Assembly (NCBI RefSeq): GCF_900091415.1
Contig: NZ_FMHU01000001.1
Coordinates: 1,488,001 to 1,552,000 of the forward strand
DNA: 64,000 bases
Reading direction: 5' to 3'
DNA from: Micromonospora inyonensis
GTDB lineage: Bacteria; Actinomycetota; Actinomycetes; Mycobacteriales; Micromonosporaceae
Below the pieces are notes generated by a model that saw only the letters and a program-made list of their open reading frames with translations, ran no database searches and was not told the origin of the DNA. Within the stretch, counting starts at the first letter, position 1. Each line of letters opens with the position of its first letter. The translations under genes were made by a program, and so were the position numbers. Shown here one piece after another: positions 29,709 to 38,146 of the stretch.

Positions 29709-29906
29709 ATGGATGGCAGTGGCAGGCGTCGGTCGGACGACGGTCGGCGCGTGGTCGGGATGCTGCGCCGGGCGTCGCTCTGCGTCGACGGCGCGGGGGT
29801 GGTGGCCGTGCTCATGGGCCGGCAGGACGTGGCCACCTGCGCCGGTGTCCTCTCGGTCGTGCTCAGGTCCGTCGCGGAGTGGCGGGAGGGAGCCGCCCGT
29901 CGTTGA
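29709..29906 (+). CDS. Small hypothetical protein, 65 aa
   Basis: ATG 29709 is preceded by a strong ribosome site GGGAGGAAA. The product is basic at both ends with a hydrophobic centre (DGAGVVAVLMGRQDVATCAG, VLSVVLRSVAEWREGA). No family recognised. The site and codon bias support translation, but the frame lies in a GC-rich region where chance frames are common. Confidence 0.45.
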   Translation: MDGSGRRRSDDGRRVVGMLRRASLCVDGAGVVAVLMGRQDVATCAGVLSVVLRSVAEWREGAARR

Positions 29907-30079
29907 CGTGTTCGGAACCACCCGTGATCGGGCCGTGCCCCGCTGGCATCCGACCCCGCCGCTCTGCTTCCCTGGGAGACGACACCGACGTCCGGCCACC
30001 GGACGTCGGCAGCACCGGTGCAGCAGAGCAGCGGTCGGCGGGAACAGGTCCACCGACCCATGTCACAGTGAGGTGACCG

Positions 30080-31003
30080 TTGAGCCAGATGCCAGACTCC
30101 GTGTCGATCCGCGAGGTCGGGCCGCGCGACGGCCTCCAGAACGAGGAGCCGATCCCGACCGATGCCAAGGTGCGACTGCTCGACGCCCTCTCCGGCACCG
30201 GCGTACGGCGCATCGAGGCGGTGTCGTTCGTGCGGCCGGGGGCGATTCCGCAGATGGCCGACGCCGACGAGGTGTGGCGACGGATCACGAGGGCACCGCA
30301 GGTGCGCTACTCCGCCCTGGTCCCGAACATCCGGGGAGCGCAGCGTGCCCTCGCCGCCGGGTTCACCGAGATCGAGGTGGTGGTCTCGGCGAGCGACACG
30401 CACAACCGGCGCAATGTCAACCGCGCCACCGACGAGTCGCTGGACGACATCGCCGAGCTGATCGACCTGCTGCACGGTGCGGGCGCGCAGGCCGAGGTGA
30501 TCGTCGCGACCAGCTTCGGCTGCCCGTACGAGGGGGACATCGACCCGAGCCGGGTCGCCGGCATCGTCGACCGGGTGGTCCGCGACGGTGCGGACCGGGT
30601 GGGCTTCGGTGACACCACCGGCATGGCGACCCCTCGCCGGGTCCGCGAGCTGCTGACCGAGGTACGCGACCGCAACGCGCACATCCCGGTGCTGCTGCAC
30701 TTCCACAACACCCGGGGCACGGCGCTGGCGAACATGCTGACCGCGCTGGAACTCGGGGTCACCGAGTTCGACACCAGCATCGGCGGTCTGGGCGGGTGTC
30801 CGTACGCGCCGGGGGCGAGCGGCAACCTGGCGACCGAGGAGGCCGTGCACATGCTCCACGACATGGGCGTCGAAACCGGCATCGACCTGGACGCCCTGCT
30901 GGAGGTGGCGGAGCTGGCCGAGCGACTCGTCGGTCGGCAGCTTCCCTCCGGGGTCCTCCGCGCCGGCCCCCGCAGCCGCCTCACTCCCCTCCCCACCCCC
31001 TGA
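30080..31003 (+). CDS. Hydroxymethylglutaryl-CoA lyase family protein
   Basis: 307 residues from TTG 30080 (AGGTG upstream; ATG 30089 is an alternative). HMG-CoA lyase cleaves HMG-CoA to acetoacetate and acetyl-CoA in leucine breakdown. TIM-barrel hallmarks: IREVGPRDGLQNEEPIPTDA, VVVSASDTHNRRNVNRATDE, FGDTTGMATPRRVRELL, the metal-binding LHFHNTRGTALANML, and the flexible Cys loop GGLGGCPYAPGASGNLATEE. Placement between the two acyl-CoA carboxylase subunits supports a leucine/isovalerate-type pathway. Confidence 0.92.
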   Translation: MSQMPDSVSIREVGPRDGLQNEEPIPTDAKVRLLDALSGTGVRRIEAVSFVRPGAIPQMADADEVWRRITRAPQVRYSALVPNIRGAQRALAAGFTEIEVVVSASDTHNRRNVNRATDESLDDIAELIDLLHGAGAQAEVIVATSFGCPYEGDIDPSRVAGIVDRVVRDGADRVGFGDTTGMATPRRVRELLTEVRDRNAHIPVLLHFHNTRGTALANMLTALELGVTEFDTSIGGLGGCPYAPGASGNLATEEAVHMLHDMGVETGIDLDALLEVAELAERLVGRQLPSGVLRAGPRSRLTPLPTP

Positions 31004-31107
31004 TCCCGTTTCCCACCCCCGTCCGCTCTCCGTCTCGTGTCGCCCCGCCCGGGACGGGAGGGCCGGGCGGGGGTGTGGTCGCCGGAGGAGCGGGTGTGCG
31101 GTAACCT

Positions 31108-31117
31108 AACGATCGTT
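31108..31117. promoter_or_regulatory. Palindrome, candidate TetR operator
   Basis: AACGATCGTT, a perfect 10-bp palindrome in the AT-richer stretch GTAACCTAACGATCGTTCAG, about 40 bases before the carboxyltransferase start. Size and position fit an operator overlapping the promoter. The cognate TetR could be the protein at 26398; this is inference. Confidence 0.45.
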
Positions 31118-31155
31118 CAGGTGGGTGGGGCCCCCAGGCCCGCAGACGCGGCGAG

Positions 31156-32697
31156 GTGGTCGGCGTGACGCTCGACGGTGAGGCACTGGAGCAGCTCCGG
31201 AAGCGGGCCCGCGCCGGGGGCGCGGACAAGTACCACGCGGCCAACGCGGCCAAGGGCAAGCTCTTCGCCCGGGAGCGGGTCGCGCTCCTGGTGGACGAGG
31301 GGTCCTTCGTCGAGGACGGCCTCTACGCCAACGCGATGGCCGACGGCCTGCCGGCGGACGGTGTGGTCACCGGCACCGCCACCATCGACGGGCGGCAGGT
31401 CTGCCTGATGGCGAACGACTCCACGGTCAAGGCCGGGAGCTGGGGCGCGCGTACCGTCGAGAAGATCATCCGGATCATCGAGCGGGCGTACGACACCAGT
31501 GTCCCCATGGTCTACCTGGTCGACTCGGCCGGCGCGCGGATCACCGACCAGGTCGACCTCTTCCCCGGCCGGCGGGGCGCCGGCAAGATCTTCTGGAACC
31601 AGGTCCGCGCCTCCGGGGCGATCCCGCAGGTCTGCGCGCTGTTCGGGCCGAGCGCCGCCGGCGGGGCGTACATTCCGGCGTTCTGCGACGTGGTCGCGAT
31701 GGTCGAGGGCAACGCCAGCATGTACCTCGGCTCCGACCGGATGGTCGAGATGGTCACCGGGGAGAAGACCACGCTGGAGGCGATGGGCGGGGCAAAGGTG
31801 CACTGCGCCGAGTCCGGTGTCGGCCACTTCCTCTGCAAGTCCGAGGCCGAGGCGCTCGACGTGGTCAAGCGCTACCTGTCGTACCTGCCGGCGAACTGGA
31901 CGCAGGCTCCGCCGGCCGCACCCGCCGTCGAGGCACCGGCCAAGGCCGACCTGGCCGCGCTGGTGCCGGCGAGCGAGCGGCAGGCGTTCGACATGCGGCG
32001 GTACGTCAAGGGCCTGCTCGACGACGGCTCGTTCTTCGAGATCCAGGCGCTCTGGGCCAGGGAGCTGACCATCGGCTTCGGCCGGCTGAACGGCGAGGTC
32101 GTCGGCGTGGTCGGCAACAACTCGATGTTCAAGGGCGGGGTGCTCTTCGTCGACTCGGCCGACAAGGCGACCCGGTTCGTGCAGCTCTGCGACGCGTTCA
32201 ACGTGCCGCTGCTCTTCCTCTCCGACGTGCCCGGGTTCATGGTCGGCAGCGCGGTGGAGAAGCAGGGCATCATCCGGCACGGCGCGAAGATGGTCACGGC
32301 GATCTCCGAGGCGACCGTACCGAAGATCTGCGTGGTGGTCCGCAAGGCGTACGGCGCGGGCCTCTACGCGATGGCCGGCCCCGGGTTCGAGCCGGACGCG
32401 ACGATCGCCCTGCCCACCGCGAAGATCGCGGTGATGGGCGCGGAGGCGGCGGTCAACGCGGTCTACGCCAACAAGATCGCCGCCATCGGGGACGAGGCCG
32501 AGCGGGCCGCCTTCGTCGCCGCGAAGCGTGAGGAGTACGAGCGGGACATCGACGTCGTCCGGCTCGCCAGCGAACTGGTCGTCGACGCGATCGTCGAGCC
32601 GCACGACCTGCGGGCCGAGCTGATCCGCCGGTTCACCGCCGCGCGGAGCAAGGACCGCCACTTCTCCCGGCGTCGGCACGGCGTCACCCCGGTCTGA
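31156..32697 (+). CDS. Acyl-CoA carboxylase, carboxyltransferase (beta) subunit
   Basis: 513 residues from GTG 31156 (or GTG 31165). Crotonase-fold carboxyltransferase. N-terminal half: KLFARERVALLVDEGSFVED, MVYLVDSAGARITDQVDLFP with acyl-CoA binding glycines, GPSAAGGAYIPAFCDVVAMV. C-terminal half: LLFLSDVPGFMVGSAVEKQG, VVVRKAYGAGLYAMAGPGFE, MGAEAAVNAVYANKIAAIGD. Works with the biotin carboxylase at 27084 and an unseen biotin carrier to carboxylate an acyl-CoA; probably methylcrotonyl-CoA given the HMG-CoA lyase neighbour, though propionyl-type cannot be excluded. Confidence 0.92.
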   Translation: MVGVTLDGEALEQLRKRARAGGADKYHAANAAKGKLFARERVALLVDEGSFVEDGLYANAMADGLPADGVVTGTATIDGRQVCLMANDSTVKAGSWGARTVEKIIRIIERAYDTSVPMVYLVDSAGARITDQVDLFPGRRGAGKIFWNQVRASGAIPQVCALFGPSAAGGAYIPAFCDVVAMVEGNASMYLGSDRMVEMVTGEKTTLEAMGGAKVHCAESGVGHFLCKSEAEALDVVKRYLSYLPANWTQAPPAAPAVEAPAKADLAALVPASERQAFDMRRYVKGLLDDGSFFEIQALWARELTIGFGRLNGEVVGVVGNNSMFKGGVLFVDSADKATRFVQLCDAFNVPLLFLSDVPGFMVGSAVEKQGIIRHGAKMVTAISEATVPKICVVVRKAYGAGLYAMAGPGFEPDATIALPTAKIAVMGAEAAVNAVYANKIAAIGDEAERAAFVAAKREEYERDIDVVRLASELVVDAIVEPHDLRAELIRRFTAARSKDRHFSRRRHGVTPV

Positions 32698-32773
32698 GCC
32701 ACGACGTCGGTACGACCTCGCTGCACCCGGCGTCACGAGCGGCCGGGGGCAGCCCGTCCACCAGGAGGAACCC

Positions 32774-33928
32774 ATGGACTTCCGGCTCACCGAGGAGCAA
32801 GAGGCGCTGCGGGAAAGCGTCCGGGACTTCGCCCGGGACGTGGTCGCGCCGGTCATCGCCGAGCACTACGAGCGGCACACCTTCCCGTACGAGGTGATCC
32901 GCCAGATGGGCAAGATGGGGCTCTTCGGGCTCCCCTTCCCCGAGGACCACGGCGGCATGGGCGGCGACTACTTCGCGCTCTGCCTCGCCCTGGAGGAGCT
33001 GGCCCGGGTCGACTCCAGTGTGGCGATCACCCTTGAGGCGGCGGTCTCGCTCGGCGCGATGCCGATCCACCGGTTCGGCACCGAGGAGCAGAAGCGCAGG
33101 TGGCTGCCGAAGCTGCTCAGCGGCGAGGCGCTGGCCGGCTTCGGCCTGACCGAGCCGGGCACCGGTTCGGACGCCGGGGGCACCCAGACCCGGGCGGTCC
33201 TCGACGAGAGCACCAACGAGTGGGTGATCAACGGCTCGAAGGCGTTCATCACCAACTCGGGCACCGACATCACCGCGCTGGTCACCGTCACCGCCGTGAC
33301 GGGCATCCGGCCGGACGGCGCCAAGGAACTGTCGACGATCATCGTCCCGTCCGGTACGCCGGGCTTCACCGTCGCGCCCGGGTACTCCAAGGTCGGTTGG
33401 AACGCCTCGGACACCCACGAGCTGACCTTCGACGACTGCCGGGTGCCGGCAGAGAACCTGCTCGGCGAGCGGGGCCGTGGCTTCGCCCAGTTCCTGCGGA
33501 TCCTCGACGAGGGGCGGATCGCCATCGCCGCGCTCGCCGTCGGCCTCGCCCAGGGCTGCGTCGACGAGTCGATCAAGTACGCGAAGGAGCGCCAGGCGTT
33601 CGGCCAGCCGATCGGCAACTACCAGGCGATCCAGTTCAAGATCGCCGACATGGAATTGAAGGCGCACACCGCCCGGCTGGCGTACTACGACGCGGCGGCG
33701 CGGATGCTCGCCGGCGAGCTGTTCAAGCGGCACGCGGCGATCGCCAAGCTGCACGCCAGCACGGTCGCGGTGGACAACGCGCGGGAGGCCACCCAGATCC
33801 ACGGTGGGTACGGCTTCATGAACGAGTACCCGGTCGCCCGGTTCTGGCGGGACAGCAAGATCCTGGAGATCGGTGAGGGCACCAGCGAGGTCCAGCGCAT
33901 GATCATCGCCCGCGACCTGGGCATGTGA
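32774..33928 (+). CDS. Acyl-CoA dehydrogenase
   Basis: 384 residues, ATG 32774 with AGGAGGAA upstream. FAD enzyme introducing a trans-2 double bond. Signatures: GFGLTEPGTGSDAGGTQTRA (FAD/substrate loop), GSKAFITNSGTDITALVTVT, AYYDAAARMLAG, REATQIHGGYGFMNEYPVAR and LEIGEGTSEVQRMIIARDLG. The Glu in GEGTSE occupies the catalytic-base position used by short/medium-chain and 2-methyl-branched dehydrogenases; isovaleryl-CoA dehydrogenases usually place the base elsewhere. So it may act on butyryl- or 2-methylbutyryl-type substrates rather than isovaleryl-CoA. Confidence 0.92.
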   Translation: MDFRLTEEQEALRESVRDFARDVVAPVIAEHYERHTFPYEVIRQMGKMGLFGLPFPEDHGGMGGDYFALCLALEELARVDSSVAITLEAAVSLGAMPIHRFGTEEQKRRWLPKLLSGEALAGFGLTEPGTGSDAGGTQTRAVLDESTNEWVINGSKAFITNSGTDITALVTVTAVTGIRPDGAKELSTIIVPSGTPGFTVAPGYSKVGWNASDTHELTFDDCRVPAENLLGERGRGFAQFLRILDEGRIAIAALAVGLAQGCVDESIKYAKERQAFGQPIGNYQAIQFKIADMELKAHTARLAYYDAAARMLAGELFKRHAAIAKLHASTVAVDNAREATQIHGGYGFMNEYPVARFWRDSKILEIGEGTSEVQRMIIARDLGM

Positions 33929-34202
33929 CGAGGTCCCCGGCGCGCGCTGACCGTGCGTCCGGGGTCGGGCCGACCGGCCACGTCCACGTCGGACGGCGGG
34001 CCGGGAGGCTGCGTCGGTCCGCCCGGTCGTCGATCACCTTGCGGGAAGATTCTGTGCGGTCGTGGCTCATTGATCCACAAGTGGTCGGATGGGCACCTCC
34101 GCCGACCGGGGCGGTGCCTACTGTCGGATATCCCTCAGCGCACCGTCGGCAGTGCGACGTTCGGCTGCGGAACGTCGTACCCTGTCCGTACGCTTCCTGC
34201 CC

Positions 34203-36782
34203 ATGACTCCCGATCATGGTCGTTCGCGGAGTTCGGCCGGTGGTGCCGTCCTGCCGGCACTGCTGCGCGGGCACCGGCTCGCCGCCGGCCTCACCCAGGC
34301 CGAGTTGGCGACGCGGGCCGGGATCGGCGTACGGACCGTCCGTGACCTGGAGCGGGGCCGTTCGTCGCGACCACAACGGACCACCGTCGATCTGCTCGCC
34401 GACGCCCTCGGGCTGAACGGCCCGGACCGCGCCGCCTTCCGGGAAGCCGCCCGTGGCCGGGTGGCGACCGACCTGCCCGAGGAGGCGGCCCCGCCGGCCG
34501 CGCTCCTGCCGGCCGGGGTCGCTCCGGCCGTGGTCGCCGCGACGGCCACCGTGCCGGTCGCCCGATCCGGATCCGAGGAGACCGATCCGCTCTGCGGACT
34601 CTCCGTGGACCTGCCACCCCCGGTCGACCTGATCGGTCGGGACCACGACCTCACCGAGTTGACCCGGCTGCTGCGGCGCGGCCGGAGCACGCCCGTGGTG
34701 AGTCTGGTCGGACTGGCCGGAGTCGGGAAGTCGGCGCTCGCCCTGGCGGTCACCCGGCAGGTGGCCGACCGGTATCCCGGCGGTATCGCCGGCGTACTGG
34801 TGGGTGAGGGGTCCGACGCCGTCTGCGTGCTCTCCGCGGCGGCGACGGTCTTCGGCGTCACCGGTCCGACCGAACTCGTCGCCCGGCTCACCGGCGTACC
34901 GGCCCTGCTCCTCGTCGACGCGGTGGAGCGGGCGCCGGAGGCGGTGGCCGAGGCCCTGGACCGGTTGACCCGGGTCCTGCCCGAGCTGCGGGTACTCACC
35001 GCCGGCCGGCAACCGGTCGGTCTGCCCGGTGAGCGGGTCTGGCCGGTGCCCCCGCTCGACGTGCCACCGGAGGACAAGACCGACCCGGACCCCCAGGCCC
35101 TCGCCGGATATCCGGCGGTGCGGCTCTTCACCGCCCGCCTGGCGCAGGTACGCCGGGAACCGCCCGCTCCGGAGGAACTGCCCGCCCTCGCCGCGCTGGT
35201 CCGCCGACTGGGCGGGCTGCCGCTGGCCATCGAGCTGATGGCGGCCCGGGGCCGGATCCTCGACCTCAACGAGCTGCTCGACCGGTACGGCGACCGGGTC
35301 CTCGACCTGGCTCCACCGCCGTACCCCGGAGAGGCGGTCGCGGTGACCCTGCGGGAGGCGGTCGCCACCAGCTACCGCCTGCTGGCGTCGGACGAGCGCG
35401 CGGCGTTGCGCCGCCTGGCCGCCTTCCGCAACCGTTGGTCCGTCGGCCTGGCCGAGGAGATGCTCGCCGGGGACGGGCCGGAGGCGGCCGTCGACCCGGT
35501 GCCGTTGCTCGACCGCCTCCTGGAGCTGGGGCTGCTGAGCGTCCGGGGCACCGGGTCGTTCCGGTTCCGGCTGCTCGACGCGGTACGGGACTTCGCCACC
35601 GAGCAGCTGGTGGCGGCCGGCGAGGAGACCTGTGTCCGACGCCGGCACGCGCAGATCGTCCTGCGGCTGGTGGTCCGTACCGAACCGGAGCTGACCGGCC
35701 CCAGGATGATCGGGGCCCTGCACCGGCTCGACGAGCTGACCGGTGACATCGTGGCCGCCCTCACCCACGCCTCCGGCGACGACCCGCACACCGCCCTGCG
35801 CCTGGCGGCGGCCCTGTCCCGCTGGCTACGGCTGCGCGGGCGGGACGGCGCCGGGCGGCAGTGGCTGCGCCGGCTCCTGGCCGATCCGCGTACCGCCGAC
35901 GCCGGTCCGGCGGTACGCGCCTCGGCAGCGCTCGGGCTGGCCCGGCTCACCGCGGTGTACGACGTCGACCCGGTGGACGTCCTGGCGGCCCGGGACGCGC
36001 TCGCGGTCTTCCGCCGCCTCGGGGACGTGGCGGGGGAACTCGACGCGCGGGGCGTCCTCTGCACGCTCCTGATCTGGGGCGGCGCGCACGACGAGGCTCG
36101 CGAGCAGGCGGAGGCCACGCTGGCGATGGCCCGGCGGCACGACCGGCCGCGTGACATGGCGGTGGCCCAGCGCGGCCTGGCCTGGCACGACGCCCGGGCC
36201 GGCGACCTGACCGCGGCACGGCGGCGGCTGGCCGCCGCCGACCGGCTGGCAGGTCAGTGCGGGGAGCAGCGGATCCGGGTGCTGGCCCGGGTGGACCTGG
36301 CCGAGGTGACCCGCCTGGAGGGCCGGTACGCCGACGCGGTCGGGCACGGGCGACGCGCCCTCGCGGCACTCGTCGAACTCGGCGAGCCGGGGCACCGCCG
36401 CCGGGCACTGGGCACGGTCGGACTCGCGCTCGCGCAGGACGGGCGGTTCGCCGAGGCGGGTGAGGTGCTGGCGGAACTCCGGGCGACCGTACCGGCGCAG
36501 TGGGGTGCCGGCCGCGTCGAGGACGGCGTGTCCGCGCTGCTGGAGGCGACCATCGCGCTGCACCGGGGGGACCGGGAGATGGCCGCGGAGTGGTTTGCGG
36601 CGGCGTCGGAGGCGGTCGGTCGGGGCCGGCGCAGCGCCGTGGAGGCGCTGGTTGGACTGGCCGCCAGCACGGGGGACGGCACGCTGCTCGACCGGTTGCA
36701 CAAGGTCTGCCAGGAGAACGGGATCCGGCTGCTGCCCCAGGAGGAGGCGCTGCTCTACGCCCTGACGGCGGCCCGTTCCTGA
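34203..36782 (+). CDS. STAND-type regulator: XRE HTH + NB-ARC-like NTPase + TPR
   Basis: 859 residues from ATG 34203. N-terminal XRE-type HTH at about residues 17-70 (RGHRLAAGLTQAELATRAGI, GVRTVRDLERGRSSRPQRTT). The P-loop GLAGVGKSALA is near residue 170, with a Walker B-like ALLLVDAVERAP, a GLPLAIELMAARG motif typical of NB-ARC/STAND ATPases, and a winged region FRFRLLDAVRDFATEQLVAA. The C-terminal ~300 residues are TPR-like helical repeats (RALAALVELGEPGHRRRALG). Such proteins act as ligand-gated activators of antibiotic or developmental genes in actinomycetes. No target cluster is adjacent. Confidence 0.85.
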   Translation: MTPDHGRSRSSAGGAVLPALLRGHRLAAGLTQAELATRAGIGVRTVRDLERGRSSRPQRTTVDLLADALGLNGPDRAAFREAARGRVATDLPEEAAPPAALLPAGVAPAVVAATATVPVARSGSEETDPLCGLSVDLPPPVDLIGRDHDLTELTRLLRRGRSTPVVSLVGLAGVGKSALALAVTRQVADRYPGGIAGVLVGEGSDAVCVLSAAATVFGVTGPTELVARLTGVPALLLVDAVERAPEAVAEALDRLTRVLPELRVLTAGRQPVGLPGERVWPVPPLDVPPEDKTDPDPQALAGYPAVRLFTARLAQVRREPPAPEELPALAALVRRLGGLPLAIELMAARGRILDLNELLDRYGDRVLDLAPPPYPGEAVAVTLREAVATSYRLLASDERAALRRLAAFRNRWSVGLAEEMLAGDGPEAAVDPVPLLDRLLELGLLSVRGTGSFRFRLLDAVRDFATEQLVAAGEETCVRRRHAQIVLRLVVRTEPELTGPRMIGALHRLDELTGDIVAALTHASGDDPHTALRLAAALSRWLRLRGRDGAGRQWLRRLLADPRTADAGPAVRASAALGLARLTAVYDVDPVDVLAARDALAVFRRLGDVAGELDARGVLCTLLIWGGAHDEAREQAEATLAMARRHDRPRDMAVAQRGLAWHDARAGDLTAARRRLAAADRLAGQCGEQRIRVLARVDLAEVTRLEGRYADAVGHGRRALAALVELGEPGHRRRALGTVGLALAQDGRFAEAGEVLAELRATVPAQWGAGRVEDGVSALLEATIALHRGDREMAAEWFAAASEAVGRGRRSAVEALVGLAASTGDGTLLDRLHKVCQENGIRLLPQEEALLYALTAARS

Positions 36783-37119
36783 AGCGGCGCCCATCATCGG
36801 GCGGATGCCGGCGAAGTCGACCGGCGGAACACCGGAAGCCGCTGGTCTGTCGACCGGCAGCTGGTGAGTGTTAGACCGGCAGCCGGGGTGGTCGTGCTGC
36901 GGGAAGGCGCGAGCGAAGAAGCCCCCTTTGTGGTGCTACCCCTCGCTCATCGCTCGCGCCGTCACCCCCCCGGTATCCCCGCTGGGGGGAAGATTAGCGG
37001 GGGCCCTTGGAAGTTCTTGTCCATTTCCTCCGGGATGATGATGGGGCGTCGGTCAATTCTGCCGGTCGTTCTGCCGGTGCGCCCCGCTGCCACCGACCGT
37101 CCGACCCGATGCGGTTCCG
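36783..37119. other. 337-base intergenic region with inverted repeat
   Basis: No gene supported. A perfect 10-bp inverted repeat GGCGCGAGCG (36906-36915) / CGCTCGCGCC (36951-36960) could form a hairpin with a 35-base loop. A second G/C-rich partial dyad (CCCCGCTGGGG) is near 36,977. Both could terminate the rightward STAND gene and the leftward MarR gene. Confidence 0.45.
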
Positions 37120-37659
37120 CTAGCGCCGCCGTCCGGAACGGACCACGGAATGGTCCGGTTTCGCCAGCTCCTCATTGTCCGGGGCAGAGACCTGGCTGCC
37201 CGCCGTGGCGCCCGGGTGCACCGAGTCGCGGACCTTGCGGAGTGCGTGCAGCAGCGCCTCCAGTTCGTGCGGTTCGAGCTGGCCGGTGAACCACTGCTCG
37301 ATGATCGTCAGGTGCCCGGGCAGGGTGTCGTTGAGCCGGTCCAGGCCCGACCGGGTCACGACGGCGTACGAGCTGCGACGGTCGGAGGGGCAGGCCCGGC
37401 GGCAGAGCAGCCCGTCCCGTTCCATCCGGTCGACCACCCGGGTCACACCGCTGGTGGAGAGCGAGGTCTGGGAGGCCAGGTCGGTCATCCGCAGTTGGTT
37501 TCCCGGGGAACGGGCGAGTCGGGTGAGCACTTCGAATTCGACAGCGGAAAGGCCATTTTCCTCATATTGCGAGGCGAATCGGGCCGACAGGCCGGCATGC
37601 GCCTCGACAAGCAGGCCGACGGCGGTGATCCGGGGGTCGTCGAAGACGTTCTTGGTCAC
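37120..37659 (-). CDS. MarR family transcriptional regulator
   Basis: 179 residues from ATG 37659. Winged HTH: YEENGLSAVEFEVLTRLARS, GNQLRMTDLASQTSLSTSGV, TRVVDRMERDGLLCRRACPS, DRRSSYAVVTRSGLDRL. The wing motif CPSDRRSSYAVVT is diagnostic for MarR. A single-base-spaced palindrome 15 bases upstream fits an autoregulatory operator. Its target gene may have been to the right, where the composite transposon now sits; nothing else divergent is intact there. Confidence 0.92.
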   Translation of the reverse strand: MTKNVFDDPRITAVGLLVEAHAGLSARFASQYEENGLSAVEFEVLTRLARSPGNQLRMTDLASQTSLSTSGVTRVVDRMERDGLLCRRACPSDRRSSYAVVTRSGLDRLNDTLPGHLTIIEQWFTGQLEPHELEALLHALRKVRDSVHPGATAGSQVSAPDNEELAKPDHSVVRSGRRR

Positions 37660-37673
37660 TCGGGCATCCTATC

Positions 37674-37684
37674 AGTCATTGACT
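37674..37684. promoter_or_regulatory. Candidate MarR operator
   Basis: AGTCATTGACT: perfect 5-bp half-sites (AGTCA/TGACT on the other strand) around one central base, located 15 bases upstream of the marR start. Typical size and location for MarR autoregulation. Confidence 0.5.
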
Positions 37685-38100
37685 AGGAAGATTTTGTTCG
37701 GAGGATATCTGTTAATACAAACAACTGTGGTCGGCCAGGGTGACGGCCCGGTCGTGATACCCGTTGGACGCCCGAGGGCGGCCATGTCGTCGCGTGGCAC
37801 CCCCATGCTGGACCAAGGTCACAAGTGGGTTGGTTCTTGCTGGCCGAAGGTCGCTGGGCGGAACGCCCCGGGCGTCTCCCGCTCATCAACGAATGTGGAT
37901 AGAAGGTAGGGTGCCCGTACCGGAGGGATGGATCGTGTGCGGCGGGACGGGTGCGATTTGTCACGGGTTGCTCGTTGAACGTCCTGTGCCGTGCCGGCCG
38001 CGACCGGGTAGGGATACGGCGGACGCCGCTCCGCCGGACCACGGAGGCGACCCGTGTCGACCACGGGCCGCGGCCGCTGGTCCCGGCGGGGACGGCGCTC
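37685..38100. other. 416-base region between marR and the transposon
   Basis: The left part (37,685-37,735) is AT-richer and promoter-like (GGATATCTGTTAATACAAAC region), perhaps a divergent promoter beside the MarR operator. The rest has no credible gene. Any gene once driven from this promoter may have been displaced by the insertion at 38,101. Confidence 0.45.
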
Positions 38101-38104
38101 CTAA
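38101..38104. repeat. Left target-site duplication CTAA of the composite transposon
   Basis: CTAA precedes the outer IS701-family end TACTCCAACGTCACTTG at 38105. The same four bases follow the opposite outer end at 61007-61010. IS701-family elements duplicate a 4-base YTAR target, which CTAA fits. Confidence 0.8.
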
Positions 38105-38146
38105 TACTCCAACGTCACTTGATCCTTCGGCTGGCTTGGTGACTGA

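Noticed and set aside
29709..29906. Biotin carrier protein between the carboxylase and lyase genes
   Set aside because: The small gene here has no AMKM-type biotin site nor the flanking glycines of a biotinyl domain.
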